Part shown: positions 1 to 29,596 of the stretch, one piece after another
How positions within the stretch are numbered: position 1 is the first letter of the stretch
Layout of the letters: every line of letters starts with the position of its first letter
Source of the DNA: Carnegiea gigantea
Taxonomy: Eukaryota; Streptophyta; Magnoliopsida; Caryophyllales; Cactaceae
Direction of reading: 5' to 3'
Length of the DNA stretch: 64,000 bases
Assembly: GCA_029747015.1 (NCBI GenBank)
Contig: JAKOGI010000141.1
Location: 827,501 to 891,500 of the forward strand
Made by a program: the position numbers and the translations under genes
The notes under the pieces: generated by a model
The model's input: the letters and a program-made list of their open reading frames with translations, nothing else
Told to the model about the DNA's origin: nothing
The model's database searches: none

Positions 1-807
1 TATCTCAAATGACATGGATTTCTTCCTTCAAGTTTCAGTTATTTGGTTATTCTCCTAATGAGCCTTATTGCTTACTATGTATTTGTTTTCATATTATTTT
101 GACAGTTTCCATCTCTTTCTCTCTCTATTTCAAGTAAATTAAAATAATTTTTAGGTTTCTCGTATGTTTTACAATCTTGATTTATGGGTTTCTGATTAAC
201 ATTATCTCCAATTCTTTGAGTTTACTTTAGAGTACGTGAATCTTCTTTACGACTTATTGCGTATTTGATTTTAGCCTTATATATGACTTTCAACTTCCTT
301 CAATCAATCCCTCTCTCTATTTTCTTTGGGGAAAATGAACAAAAAAATTAAAAAAATTACTTAGAAATCGGATATCCAGAATCGGACCCGTCCTGACCAA
401 GTCCGGGACCAGGGTCAAATTCTAGGACCCGGTTCCAACTGGGTCCTGTTCTGGTTCTTAAATATCCAACCGGATTTTCGGTCCCGCTCACTCCTAATTA
501 TGATAGCTATTGATACAAATAACAAAAAAATATGACTTATAGAAGTTGGTATTTTGTGTTTTACCTACTTTTCGTCTAGTGTGATTCCCATATTGGTCGG
601 TAATTCTTTAATTTGAAATTTCTTTTATCATTAGTTTATACATATATAAGTTTATATATATGTGTATGTATGTGTACATAGAGAGAGATTTTATGGATGG
701 TGCTACTCTGGATGGCAAAATTTAATTTTTAAATGGGGATAAGCATATGAAATTTTTTAAGTTGTCATCAATACCTTGAATATTTGTAATATTTTTGGTT
801 TCGCTGC
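1..807. other. AT-rich intergenic DNA, no gene seen
   Basis: No convincing coding frame. Around 375-500 there is a GC-richer patch with repeated GGACC/GGTCC words in both orientations, which resembles a decayed hAT-type non-autonomous element, but no clean terminal repeats or target duplication can be defined. Confidence 0.5.
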
Positions 808-918
808 ATATTGAATTGAAAATTTACTTTCGCCTTCTAGATTACAGATATTCAACTAATTCAAGTGCCTCAGAATATCTGTAATTCAGAGGACGAAAGT
901 AAATTTTCAATTCAATAT
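808..918. repeat. Short near-perfect inverted repeat (hairpin; MIRNA-like or mini foldback)
   Basis: Arm 808-853 is the reverse complement of arm 873-918 at 42 of 46 positions, with a 19-nt loop (854-872). Both arms contain AAATTTACTTTCG or its complement. A transcript from either strand would fold into a stem of about 46 bp with four mismatches and no bulges, which is the geometry of a young plant microRNA or siRNA hairpin or of a very small foldback transposon. No target duplication is obvious at the ends. Expression cannot be judged from sequence. Confidence 0.75.
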
Positions 919-2670
919 AAATATCATTATATTCATAAAGTTAGCACCGACGAAGGATGCCCCGTGGAATAATGAACTAAATAAGATTAAATATGAAGCT
1001 AATTCAATGAAAATCAGTGCAAACGATTAGCAATTAATTATTGAAGCTAACTTATTATTAATAGCATAATTTGTTTCCTATAAAATTATTAAATATAACT
1101 AAATATATAATTTTCACATAAAATCCATATAAAATGAGTAAATACAAATGTGACATATATAAATGTTGCTGTAACAAGTTATACAAAAATGAAAACAAAT
1201 ATCATTTTTTTAACTATTAAATAGCAACACACCAGCTTATATATATTTTTGAACTTATTGTTACTTACCTATTGCCATAAAATTGACTAACGTGCTTACA
1301 ATGCAACTACTGACTCCTATATTTGAAAATATAAGAAATCCAAAACTATGTATTAACAAACCAAAGATACAACATGAATACCTCCTCCTTAGTAACATAA
1401 CAATTGAATGGCTCCCCTTTAATGATGAAATGAAACCCCTCTTCCGCATCCCCAAAAAAAATTTAAAAAAATAAAAACACAAGCTCCAATTAAAAAAAAA
1501 AAAAAAAACCCTTCATTACGAACTGATATTATTTTAATAAAAACCGCAATGTTTTATCACAAATAATACGGTGATAGAAAGAATGCTACACAAGAAGACA
1601 AAAATTTTAAGAATAAAAGTTAAAATAAACAAATTAAGATAACCCAGGATATTTTTCCTATAATTTGACTAGAACATAAACTTCATGCCTATCGATGTTT
1701 GATTGAGATAAGAAATGGCCCTCTAACAGTAAAACAAATCATTTGCCCTTTACTATAGACAAATTAACAGAACTCGCTTCGATTGCCTCATATATGTATA
1801 TGGATCCGTGATATAGATACATCATTTGTAGTACTGGCAAAAAATTCGGGTTCGGATTTATTTGGGTTCAGTTAAATCAAATATTTGGGGAAAAAATTAT
1901 ACCCATACCTTATTTGAATTGTGGATTCCGACATCTTGATCGGATCTGAGACCAAATCTGAATGCCTAATGTCCGAATCTAATTGTCTAAATGTCTGAAC
2001 TTGCTATTTGAACTCTTGAAAATTTGACTGAAATTATATATATGACCGAAAACGGATCCAAATTTTTGATGTCCGAACGTGATTGCCCAAACCTTTAACC
2101 TAAAATTCAAAAGACATTAAATTGAGAATATCTAGAACCGCTTGGCCGAATTTCTAAATTAGTTTGAACCGAATTGTCACAAACTTCGGACATTCCGAAC
2201 CTGAATTATCAAAGTCAAACTTGACCCGCTTTCAATTCGGACATGACCGATAATTGGGGCAAAAATTCCTTGACCGTATCCAATTTTTCGAGTTGCACAA
2301 ATTCAGGATCGTATAGTTTTTGTTAGTGCTGATCATGTGAAGACTGGATGGTGAGGTTTGGGGGATGGGAGTTAATAAATTTGGATGAGCCCTATCAATG
2401 GGGTGCCAAATACAAAACAATCTAATACATGTCTTTGTTGAGGGAATCATCATGTAAGAGGTATCCTCTCCCAAATTAGCCTCCACCCTGTGATTGAGGC
2501 AAGCGTTGTAAGGTACACCATCTCCAGAGATAAGCCCCAAACTCTAATGGATGTTCAAATTGCCTATTGTTGGTGCAGATTTCATGTGGCGGTGGGTCTG
2601 GCTTCTAAAGGGCTTAATAGCCAACTTGTCTTGTTGAACATTAACTGGAATAGCGATTATATCTTACACA
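919..2670. other. Intergenic DNA without recognisable gene
   Basis: AT-rich sequence with an A18 run at about 1491-1508. The stretch 1840-2330 is full of TTCGGA/TCCGAA words in both orientations, like a degenerate hAT-type MITE, but termini are not definable. Short open frames here have no recognisable domain. Confidence 0.45.
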
Positions 2671-3011
2671 TTGTTTGGATTGAGATAGAGAGGGGGCAGG
2701 GAGGGGAAAAAAGGAGAAGGTAATGGAGGGGAAGGGAAGGAAAGAAAGGTAATTTATACTCACCTTATTTGGATAGTTGTAAGAAGGGATGGAGAGGAAG
2801 AGGGGAGAACTATTAAAAATCTTTCATTTCCCTCTTTTTCCCCTCATTTTGGAGGTGAATAAAAATACAGGGAATGGGGAGAAATGGGGGTGAAATGCTC
2901 CCCTCGATTCCCCATCCTTCCCTCTCATTTAATATTTCCAAATAAAGAGAATAAGTATTCATTAACCTTCATTCTCCTCCCCTCCCCTTCTCTCCCCTCA
3001 ATCCAAACAGC
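2671..3011. mobile_element. Candidate MITE with GTTTGGATTGAG terminal inverted repeats
   Basis: The left end reads TTGTTTGGATTGAG (2671-2684) and the right end CTCAATCCAAAC (2998-3009), so the termini are inverted over at least 12 bp. The interior is purine-rich on the left (GGGGAGGGGA-type) and pyrimidine-rich on the right, so it can fold on itself. There is no coding capacity. The target duplication is not clear, so the superfamily (hAT, Mutator or PIF/Harbinger) stays open. Confidence 0.55.
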
Positions 3012-3329
3012 ATGTTGACAAGGGGCACTGCAACTATCCTACCACCATCGAATAGTAATATGTACATAGCCTTGTCACCCATTGGTAATGATGCATACAA
3101 ACTTACGTATGAGTGCAAACTGTAAAATAAATTAGATGCTAAGCATACTTCAAACAACGCATTTCCAATGTGGATTTACACAGGCAGTTTGTTCTCAGGT
3201 TCTGGCTGAACTGATGCAGATCAATACATGGGGCATGGAATGGGTGGTAACGGCCTAACGGGTGGTTGGAAGGAACAACCCATGAAGGCCAAGGAAAGTC
3301 CGACATTTCCACAGAAGCTTTATGCACCT

Positions 3330-3465
3330 TTCACAATTGTTAATTATACGTCTTGGAACGAAAGGAACAGGAGAATCTTTCAGAATATTGCTATGGATTG
3401 TCTTACCTTAAAAACAGAATGTGGAAGGATGCTACTGAACAAGATTAAGAAAGAAAGAATTTTGA
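3330..3465 (+). pseudogene. Possible LINE C-terminal remnant
   Basis: A short open stretch encodes a W-x-E-R-N-x-R-I-F pattern followed by basic residues (N-K-I-K-K-E-R). That pattern is typical of the tail after the zinc-binding region of plant L1-like ORF2 proteins. No reverse-transcriptase motifs are present nearby, so this is at best a small relic. Confidence 0.3.
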
Positions 3466-3557
3466 CATGTAAACAGTCTTTATTCTTAAGTATGCCTAAG
3501 ATATACTTGTTATGTTTGGTGAACTTTTGAAATGCAACATATATCTAGCCTTTAACA

Positions 3558-3904
3558 CCCCCCCCCCCCCAAAAAAAAGGAGGGGTTGAAACAATGTGGC
3601 TGCTCGCCCTGACTTTTTTTTGGGGGGGGGGGGGGACCCTGTCAAATGGAATTTACTCATGCCAAGTTCACTGTTCACAAGCTGGAATGTTACCAAAAGA
3701 AATCATCCATGATATAAGATCCCTTCAATCATGACTCAAGAATAAGAATATTAAGATTATACTACACAGCTGGTAAGCTTTTACAAAACTGTGCTAACCA
3801 GCAGACATTTTGTATTTCAATTCTATATAACTCACTACCCAGAGGGATTCTGCTTTTCTCTTTTGTTTTCCTTTGTTTTTTTTTGGGGGGGGGGGGGGGG
3901 GGGG
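3558..3904. repeat. Cluster of paired homopolymers (C13A8, T8G14, T9G20)
   Basis: C13 at 3558-3570 runs directly into A8 at 3571-3578. T8 (3614-3621) runs into G14 (3622-3635), the inverse arrangement 35 bp away. T9 (3876-3884) runs into G20 (3885-3904). A fourth pair, C13A14, lies at 8391-8417 inside an intron of the kinesin gene. Lengths of such runs are unreliable in assemblies. Confidence 0.8.
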
Positions 3905-4144
3905 CGCAGGGCAACCCTAAAGTTGACTGCCTCTTGAGAACAAACCACGCCTAAACATAAACATAAAAGCATATGCACACCTGTGGGTGTCTGGACATCC
4001 AAGTCCAGCTCTCACATCCAAGGGAACTTGGTGCCGTAACTTGCCCTAATGCAGCAAATAACCAATCATAGATGTTCTCTAACTGCGCTTATGGAAGCCA
4101 TCCCCATCATCATTCGCTCTCTTCTAAAATAATCTTCATAAAAT

Positions 4145-21586
<17,442 letters not shown>

Positions 21587-21621
<35 letters not shown>
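21587..21621 (-). promoter_or_regulatory. GA tract immediately 5' of the kinesin ATG
   Basis: On the gene strand about 17 GA units, with one interruption near 21610, run straight into ATG at 21586. GA/CT tracts are common in plant 5' leaders and can bind GAGA-type (BBR/BPC) factors. The frame stays open through the tract to an upstream ATG at 21691, which would add 35 residues including an R-E repeat. Conservation of the MN-VGRQMQR start argues for 21586. Confidence 0.7.
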
Positions 21622-22371
21622 GAAAATTCACAATTAGGGTTTCAGCTATTTCAAAACCCCTCTCTCCCAAATTCAAAAAGAATCTCGGCACACTCCTCTT
21701 TGATTCAAAAAAACTGCAATAAATCCAAGCTTGAGATGCACAAACACCAATTAAAACACAAATGTGAAAAAGTTGACAGCGAAGGAAAGAGAGAGAATGA
21801 AGAAGGTTAGGTGGTTGTTGTTGACGTTGATGATGATGGTGTTTAAGCTTTTGAAAAATAAAAAAAATCTTGAAAAATCACTAATTATTTAAAATTAAAA
21901 AAAGAAGGGGGGTGTTTAATTTTGAAATTTGAGAATTTGAGAACGAGTTTGAAAAGTAATAGAGGAGCTAATCACAGCTATCAAGGATGAGAGAGAAAGA
22001 AGAGAGAAGCAAACTACTGGCGAGTGGCAGGGAAGGGGGGAGATGGAAATGGCACTGTATTCAAATGGAGAGAGTAACGCGTGAACTCCACGCGTCCAAA
22101 GGTGAGAAGATGGGAGCGCGAGAGGAGAAATGCGTTTTACAAAAGATCGAACAGCGAACGAGGCCACAGATGAACAACGACGGGCCAATTGCCCACGCGC
22201 CCCCACTGTGGTGACTCAAAGAGAAAAGAAAAAGGCAACTCGAAAATTTGAAAAGCGAGAGACGGGGAACGGTCTTTTAAATCGACTGCTTGCTGGTGGC
22301 TGCTCGTCACCTTCAGTTCCGATGTGCATAAGAGCTGTCCCAACGATGGCCTTTATTTTTGTCGTTTTCTT
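21622..22371. other. Kinesin 5' leader and upstream region
   Basis: Contains the likely 5' UTR and promoter of the kinesin gene on the minus strand. The stretch 21980-22320 is notably GC-rich for this window. No clear TATA box or second gene is visible. Open frames on both strands here are short and lack domains. Confidence 0.45.
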
Positions 22372-22395
22372 CTCCAAAACGACGTCGTTTTGGAG
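22372..22395. promoter_or_regulatory. 24-bp perfect palindrome centred on ACGACGTCGT
   Basis: The sequence reads identically on both strands over 24 bp; its core AAAACGACGTCGTTTT includes GACGTC, the bZIP C-box/CRE-type core. It lies 0.8 kb upstream of the kinesin ATG. Perfect palindromes with this core are frequent in plant promoters, so a factor-binding site is plausible. It could also be a terminus of an old element. Confidence 0.6.
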
Positions 22396-23497
22396 GTTGA
22401 CATTGTTTTGTTTTAGTTAGAATTTCTGCGCGTCAAAAAGAAAAGAAAGAAGCTGGATATGTCGGGCCTAGCCTTTGAACCGCTGGAGACAAAGAAACAT
22501 TACCCAACGTCTCTCTCCCCAATTCTTTTTTTTTTTGTGCGTAGTTTTTTGTCTCTAAGTTATACAATTTATATTCTTTACTCTCACACAAAATTCTCTC
22601 AATCTCTCACCCTCTTCAGAAAATTTGTGATTTTTTTGCATCTCTATTGAGTTATTTTATCAAGAAAGAAGTGAAACAATTAGTAAGAATTTCTATTTTT
22701 AATTCCCTTAAATTCTTAATTTTGTATATTAAACTTGAGATTTTTTTGAAACTGTTTTGTTGTTCTTTTATAATTATGACTATCTAATTAGTTGTATTAC
22801 CAAATTATTATGTGCAAATTATTTTTTTCAAAAATAATAAAGTCAAATAACAAACCAAAACAAAAAAAGTAAACCAATCAAATATGATTAAATGTGAGGT
22901 CCATAGGTATTATTTTATTTGATAAGATAAAGTGGTAAGTCTTCCATTATAGAGAGTAAGGACTGTGAGGTAAAAAGTTGGAGAAAGAGTTGATGTGGCA
23001 GTAATAGGCCCCACTAGTGAGCCAAAAAACTAACTCATCATTGGGGATGGTCTAAGTGTAATTTATCAAAATTTTCCCTCATTGGAGTGGCACTTTTCAT
23101 TTTATCAAATTAGATTATGGAACATACATAGGGCCACACAAAAAGAGTTGTTAGTATAATAAAAGTAATTTAAGAACCTTGCTTTTTTTAAAAGATTTTC
23201 TTTATCATAAAAAAATGTACAATATATATTCCAATATAGATAAGGGAAAAATTAACTAGAAAAAAATGAGTTTCTCCAAAGTTGAGATTCGTGACATTTA
23301 CACAAAAAAAGGAATTGTACAAGCTTATTAAATTGATTGCACTTTATGTTATGAGCAATCTACAGACAGACATCTAAAATCTCCTTACTTGTAAGTTCAC
23401 GTGGCAAATTTGAACCTATTATTCTGATAATTGGAATGTTCAACTAGCTATCTCTCGTCAGATTAGCCATCATTTTGATTATTCCCTTCCTGTGAAG
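22396..23497. other. AT-rich intergenic region
   Basis: No gene recognised. The segment ending near 23055 (CATTGGGGATGGTCTA) resembles a common plant MITE end, and a weak inverted counterpart lies near 22330 (AGAGCTGTCCCAACGATGG). A decayed ~0.7-kb MITE is possible but not demonstrable. Confidence 0.35.
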
Positions 23498-25634
23498 TGT
23501 TGAAGGGTTTTTTGGGAAGTAGGGAAAGATTTGTAGTTTGTTGGGATAATGTTGAAATCAACTCACTCGGTAGCTAATCTAGCTCATATCTAGCCTAAGA
23601 AAAGCAATAAAACACTAAAAGAAGATTAAAACATCTTATTAATCCTAACAATACTATTCATACTCTAAGCATCCTTAATTAATACTAATCATAACTAAAA
23701 CACAAGTAACAAAAACTAAACCAAAGCAAAGAAAATCATGAACCAAATTACCAAACTAGCAAATAATGTAACTAAGTTACTAGAAAGCAATTAAATTTAA
23801 GTTAGGAAGATCACCCACTAAATCACAATCGTAATATCCACAACTATGTACAAAAAGAAAAAAAATAAAGAAAGAGTACAAAAGGGAAGATATAAAACTA
23901 TCATACCAAGTTGGATAATAAATGTATCTAAACTTATGTTTTACTTGAATGGTGCCAGTGAGGTCGATGGAGAGTCAATCACTCCATATCATCATCATGT
24001 TGCTACTTATGTCAACCCAATTCAAGGCCCATAACAACTTATCAAATGAACTTGAATAATCCAAAAACATAGGAAGATTTAGTAGGAAAGGGAATATTCA
24101 AGATGCAACACCTAAGTGCAATATAGGTCAAGGCTCTTTTCAACTTGTCAAAACACTGAGCTTGTAATTCAAAATAGTGGAAGTAACAAAATACCAAGGA
24201 GAATATGGCAATGATGTCTAGGTCTCTCGTATATTTATCATGGGTTTCAGAAAAATCAAAAGACTCGTATATTTATCATGGGCTTCAGAAAAATCAAAAG
24301 ACTGATCAGAATGCGTAGTCCACATGATTGTTTTAGGCAAGTCCTCTAGACAAACATGATGATGGTCAAGGCCTCAAGGGAGCAATCATAGTCTCCAAAG
24401 GTGCTAGGGCACAACAAAATCAATTACATTCCCTTTAAGCATATCAAACAGGTGGTCTGCATGGCCAAAGCCACATTAATATCATTGTTGATTAGATAGT
24501 CAATGGGCCTTGCAAAGTCAAGGTAAGGAGAAGAGGAGGGCGGCGAATAAACAAGAGAGGCAGGTATCAAATGAAGGGGTTCAGGAGACGCATGATTAAT
24601 AAGCTCAAGATAAAGAGGATCCATCTGATATACACCCTCCTCAAATGACTCCTCTAAATTGCCACCTCAAGTATATTCTCCTTCTCATGAACGTCATTGA
24701 ACTCACCAATCACATTCGACTTATGAAGACTACATTCAACCTTATATTCCTTACTCTCCTCAAGGTCTCCCAAAGGAGTTGGAGAAGTAGGGGTTCAGGG
24801 ATAACTGAGACATCCTCATAGGAGTCCGAAGGTATGCTAGTCTCAACGGGAGATGCATATGCAAAGAAGGTCCTAAGCTAAGGTTAGTCTTTTGCAAGAT
24901 AGGCATAATGCTCTCCAAATAATGTTTAACCAATTTTGAGAATTGGTCTATGAATGTGTTTGTCATCTTCTCCATGGGCTCTCTATGGTTTTCCATCTTT
25001 TGCTCAAGTTGCTTAAGTCTAAAGTTGATAGAAGTAACACGAGGACAAAATTGGTATCTGGTCAAATTGTTGATAATAAACACACACAAGGGGAGAACAT
25101 CCAAGGGATTGAGGAGGAAGAACATAGGATTCCATAGACTGCTCCTTAAACTCAAACACAAGGATTAGGGAAAGATATCTTAGAAGCAAAACCAACCTCG
25201 TCAAAGTTAGAAGTATCGTCAACAGCCATTTGACCATATCTCAAGTTTGATCCATGCTTTTGGAAGAAAAACTCTAATACTTTAAAACAATACGGGTTTC
25301 ATAATTCACACCCATATTAACAACATCCAAGATTTCCCATTTTCCATATTAGTAACTATAATGAGCACATTGAGCAAGATAAGCATTCAAATGATCCCAA
25401 TAATAGTAAAGCAATTCTTACTCATATCGATACACCACCACCACCACCACCTACGAATGAAAAAACACATTTTTAAATTTTTTAAATTTTTTTAAATTTT
25501 TAGGGATTTTTGGATTTTTAAATACAAATCACTAATCTAAGACGCAAACATCACTAAATTAAACACAGAAGTTATGAAAAACATAAAATGACCCAATTTC
25601 ACACCACTATCCCCTACAACGCCACCATTTTATT
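23498..25634 (-). mobile_element. Degenerate Gypsy-type element, truncated LTR plus internal region (copy 1)
   Basis: 23498-23810 matches the outer part of the LTRs at 28326 and 32671. 23811-25634 matches the internal region 30940-32670, ending in the same primer-site-like block (ACGCCACCATTTT). A deletion has joined LTR and interior near 23811. Minus-strand frames around 24760-25160 are open but short. One contains MEKMTNTFIDQFSKL, equivalent to a coiled segment in the related element at 39886-47315. No RT, integrase or RNase H is visible. Confidence 0.6.
24228..24303. repeat. 38-bp tandem duplication
   Basis: Unit 24228-24265 is repeated at 24266-24303 with a single T/C difference. A local duplication within copy 1. 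Confidence 0.9.
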
Positions 25635-27030
25635 GCATACTTTTTTGATGAGTATAGATACCGAACTTTAAACAACCTTTTTATTCGAGTGCACATTAGT
25701 ATAAATTTTGCAAAATTCAAAAATTCAAAAATTAATTATTTAGTGTATGCTTAAATATAGGCCAAGGTTTAAAAAAAAATAAAAAAATGATAAAAGACCC
25801 GAAATCTTAATGACCCAAATACTCATCATCCAAATCCCAACCTAAAATTTTAAAAAAAGAAAAAAAGAAGATTACAGAAAAAAGAAAATGACAAAGTGAC
25901 AAAAATGACAAAATTTTAAAAAAAGGAAAAATATTTTTTGTGAAGCTAATGCTCCATTGTACAACACCCCTTTTTTAAAAAGAAAAAATATTCTTTGGAA
26001 ACCCCTTCTACAATGTTTCTTTTTACATGTTTTGACGTCTTTCTGTTTTTATTTAATTTAAGTAATTTATCCTACCCCTTCCTCTCTTAGCTCCCTTGGT
26101 CCCTTTGTACCTCCTAGACTATTACATCATCTCCTCCCCCCCCTCATGTTCATTTTTTATCGAAGTTTTGTTGATGAAGGAGTCATGATTTTCTCTAATT
26201 TTTGTCCCATCATTTTTGTTTTCTTCCTTTCAAAATTTATCATCGTTAATTTTAATTTATTTTTTTGACTAATTTCTTTAGGTAGGGTCTTGAGAATTCC
26301 AAGGTACTTTGTCTATATATATCACTCTTATACCACCTAATATGGGGCTTCTCTCTCTTCAAAATTTTTCGAACTCTTTCTTCCCATCTTTAATCACCTC
26401 TAGGCCCAAATTTATTAGTTAGCATTAGTTCTAATTAGTTCTTTCAATAGCTAATCAGTCATATTTAAATCCTTATAAATTTTTAGACTATTTTTTTTAA
26501 AAAAAGATCTCAAATAACTATGTAAAGTTCTTGGTTAGGTTTATTTAGTTTACTTTAATTCTCTCAAGAATTAGTTAAATCTAGTTAAACCCTTACAAGT
26601 CTTTTATTTTGCTATTTTATTCTTCATTGTCTTTGTACATATATTTCTCTTGCTTAATTTATTTCATATATGTATTTTTCATTTTCTTTGCATTTTTATT
26701 TTGTTTTTTTGGGCTTAATCTTTTCTTGTTTATCCTAATTTTGCACTAACATTTGTTTCTTTTGGTTCCCTTCTATTTCTGGGTTAGGCGGGTCTTCGGT
26801 AGTCCTTCGACTTCATGTTCATCTCTGTGTCCTTTAAGAGCATTCGTGTTCATTTATCCTACTTGGATTCTAAACAAAGTTTTGCATTTTCACATTAGCG
26901 AATCGGCGAGGTTAAGAGTTGTTTTGTGTTTTTCCTTATTTTTTTCTCTTTGCTTTCACCATCTTAATTTTCAATTCTGGCACCCAAAATGGCCAAGTGA
27001 AATGAGTCATGCTTAAAATTCACTAAAACA
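25635..27030 (+). other. LTR-like segment of a different family between element copies
   Basis: This block interrupts the otherwise repeated Gypsy-type sequence. It contains a TATA-like GTCTATATATATCAC near 26310, T-rich leader-like sequence, and near 26978 TGGCACCCAAAATGG, which loosely resembles the Arg-tRNA primer sites of Tat/Ogre-type Gypsy elements. It may be a solo or truncated LTR on the plus strand. Borders are not defined. Confidence 0.35.
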
Positions 27031-27707
27031 TCAACTGGAGCCAAGAGGCAAAAACTAGACGGTTGGTTCAATCTTCAGAGGCTAAGTCTAGAAGCTTATT
27101 TTTTGGTCCATTAGGAGTCCAACCTCCTCACACTTAGAAGTATCATCAACCAACGATTCAGACATAACATAAGTTTCATTTGCACTTTTGGAATGAAAAC
27201 ACTAATATTCTAAAATAGAACCAGTTTCATAATTCACACCAATATATATATATATATATATATATNNNNNNNNNNNNNNNNNNNNNNNNNNNNNNNNNNN
27301 NNNNNNNNNNNNNNNNNNNNNNNNNNNNNNNNNNNNNNNNNNNNNNNNNNNNNNNNNNNNNNNNNTGTGTGTGTGTATAGAAATGTATATATACACACAC
27401 ATATACACACACATATATATGTGTGTGTGTGTATATATGTGTGTATGTATATATATTTGTATATGTATACATGTGCACACATATATATGTTTATGTATAT
27501 ACGTATACATATATCTATATGTGTATATATATATGTATATATATGTATATACACACACACACACACACGCATATCATAATATATATATATATTATAATAT
27601 ATATATATATATATATATGTACATATATATATATAAATATATATATATGGATGTATATTGATATATATATATATATGTGTGTGTGTTGTGTGTATATATA
27701 TATGATA

Positions 27708-27761
<54 letters not shown>

Positions 27762-27828
27762 TATATATATATATATATATTATTGTAAATATACATACAT
27801 ACATATTATATATGTATATATATAATAC

Positions 27829-27880
<52 letters not shown>

Positions 27881-27904
27881 TATATATATAATATATATAT
27901 ATAT

Positions 27905-27938
<34 letters not shown>

Positions 27939-28008
27939 ATATATATATGCATACGCATATGCATGTATATATATATATATATAATATATATACATATATA
28001 TATATATC

Positions 28009-28041
<33 letters not shown>

Positions 28042-28325
28042 GTACATATGTGTGTGTGTGAGACTTTCCTTGTCATATGTGAATAGCCATAACATGCACA
28101 CTAGGCAAGGTAAGCAACGATGTCAATATTGATGAATAATTCTTTGTTATGTTGGGAATATGGAAAATTGCTCTTTTTTTCCATTTTTTTATTTTAAGGA
28201 TTTTTGTGTTTCTAAACGCAAATGGCTAATCTATCATGCAAACATCACTAAACTAAACACGAAAGAGTTAGGAATGACATAAGGTGACTTAATTTGACGC
28301 TACTATCCCCAATAACAGCGCCATT
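27031..28325 (-). mobile_element. Degenerate Gypsy-type internal fragment with microsatellite (copy 2)
   Basis: 27120-27240 and 28060-28325 match the internal region just inside the primer site in copies 1 and 3. The end near 28310 (AACAGCGCCATTT) is the complement of an Asp-tRNA-like primer site for a minus-strand element. The microsatellite sits inside this segment. No coding frame. Confidence 0.6.
27241..28050. repeat. TA/TG/CA compound microsatellite with assembly gap
   Basis: About 800 bp of alternating TA with TG and CA blocks. 27266-27365 is 100 N, an arbitrary-size gap. The flanks (CACACCAATAT on the left, AGACTTTCCTTGTCATATG on the right) match contiguous sequence in the sister copies, so the repeat grew inside the element. 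All long reading frames here are low-complexity artefacts. Confidence 0.9.
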
Positions 28326-29596
28326 TGGTTGGATAGTTTTTTGGGGAGTTGGAAAATTTAGTGTCTTCTAAGACGGTATTGAAATCAATAACTTGGTAGG
28401 TAGTCTAGCTCATATCTGGCTTAAGAAAAGCAATACAATGCTAAAACAGGATTACAACATCTAAGTAATCCTAATTAACCCTTAATCATATGCCAAGCAT
28501 TCTTACCTAACTCTAGGTACAATTAAAACACAAATAACAAAACTAAACTAAACCAAAGCAAAGAAAAACATGAACTAAATTACCAAACAAGCAAATAACA
28601 TAACTAACTTACTAGGAAGCAATTAAATTTGAGCTATGAGGTTCAGAGAGAGAAAAACGAACGTTATTCCAAGAGCATAAATCCAACAATGGAGGTTTGG
28701 CCTCAAAATTGGGGCAAGGGAATAATTTCTAGTCTATCTCCACTTATTTGGCACTAATCCACTCTAACTACTCCTAATCTAACCAATAATTAACAAAAGC
28801 TAAATTTTGCGCAAATGATTTTTGACACCTTAACTTGAAAAGAGGGAGAAACCTAGAAATTTGCAACATTTTAAGAAGAATTCGATGGATTAAAAATTGA
28901 AAAGGGAGAATGAGATGAAAAAACTAAATCATCAAATTTAAAGAATAAATCACCCTAACGGTAACAATTCAAAGCATTAAACCAAGAACAAAAGCATGAC
29001 AAAATATTAAACTACAAAAAAAAATTTGTTAAGAAGAGAGAGATCAAGAAAGTGCTATATCATTTTCTTGAATGCATGGACAACTTTAATGTGGCTAAAA
29101 ATTAAGCTGAATCCGCACTAAACTACTACTAAATTAGGCTAAACCTAAAAATCATGCTTGAATACAGAAACGGAGAAGTGAGTATGTATATGTCTGAGTC
29201 TACAAGTTTGCCACGGTTGTGGAATGTGGCAAGGGCAGACCACGCTAAGTCGCTAGAATTCAACAACAACAATAGTGCGATATTAAGGGTTGCAAAGGCA
29301 TGCATGCGGGACGGGTTGCCAGTGCCACCCTGCTGTTCTTCTTTTGTTTCTTGTTTCTTCTGTAGTTTTTATATGGGTTAACCCAACCGTACTTTAAGGA
29401 TATCCCACGCTATCCTTCTAGTTTATATCATGTCATCATACCTAATTTTTGGCATGTTTTGCACCCATTATCTTTAAGCAATTCTCTTTATTACCTGTAA
29501 ATCCAAGAAAATACTAATAAAAAAACCTAATTCAACAATTATTACAAGCTAAAATCTAAGTGAAAGGAGGTATAAAAAGACATTTGAGCTTGAACA
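28326..29596 (-). repeat. LTR of copy 3 (3' side on the minus strand)
   Basis: Aligns along its length with 32671-33897. Shared landmarks are the opening TTGGATA, the CCAACAATGG segment, and the CTTCTTTTGTTTCTTGTTTC block near the end. Confidence 0.65.

Noticed and set aside
21916..22420. Overlapping frames on both strands upstream of the kinesin gene
   Set aside because: GC-rich sequence gives open frames by chance; no conserved motif, and the frames overlap in incompatible phases.
27202..28132. Many long frames rich in Y, I, T, H and V
   Set aside because: They are translations of TA/TG microsatellite and of the N gap, open in all frames because the repeat lacks stops in some phases.
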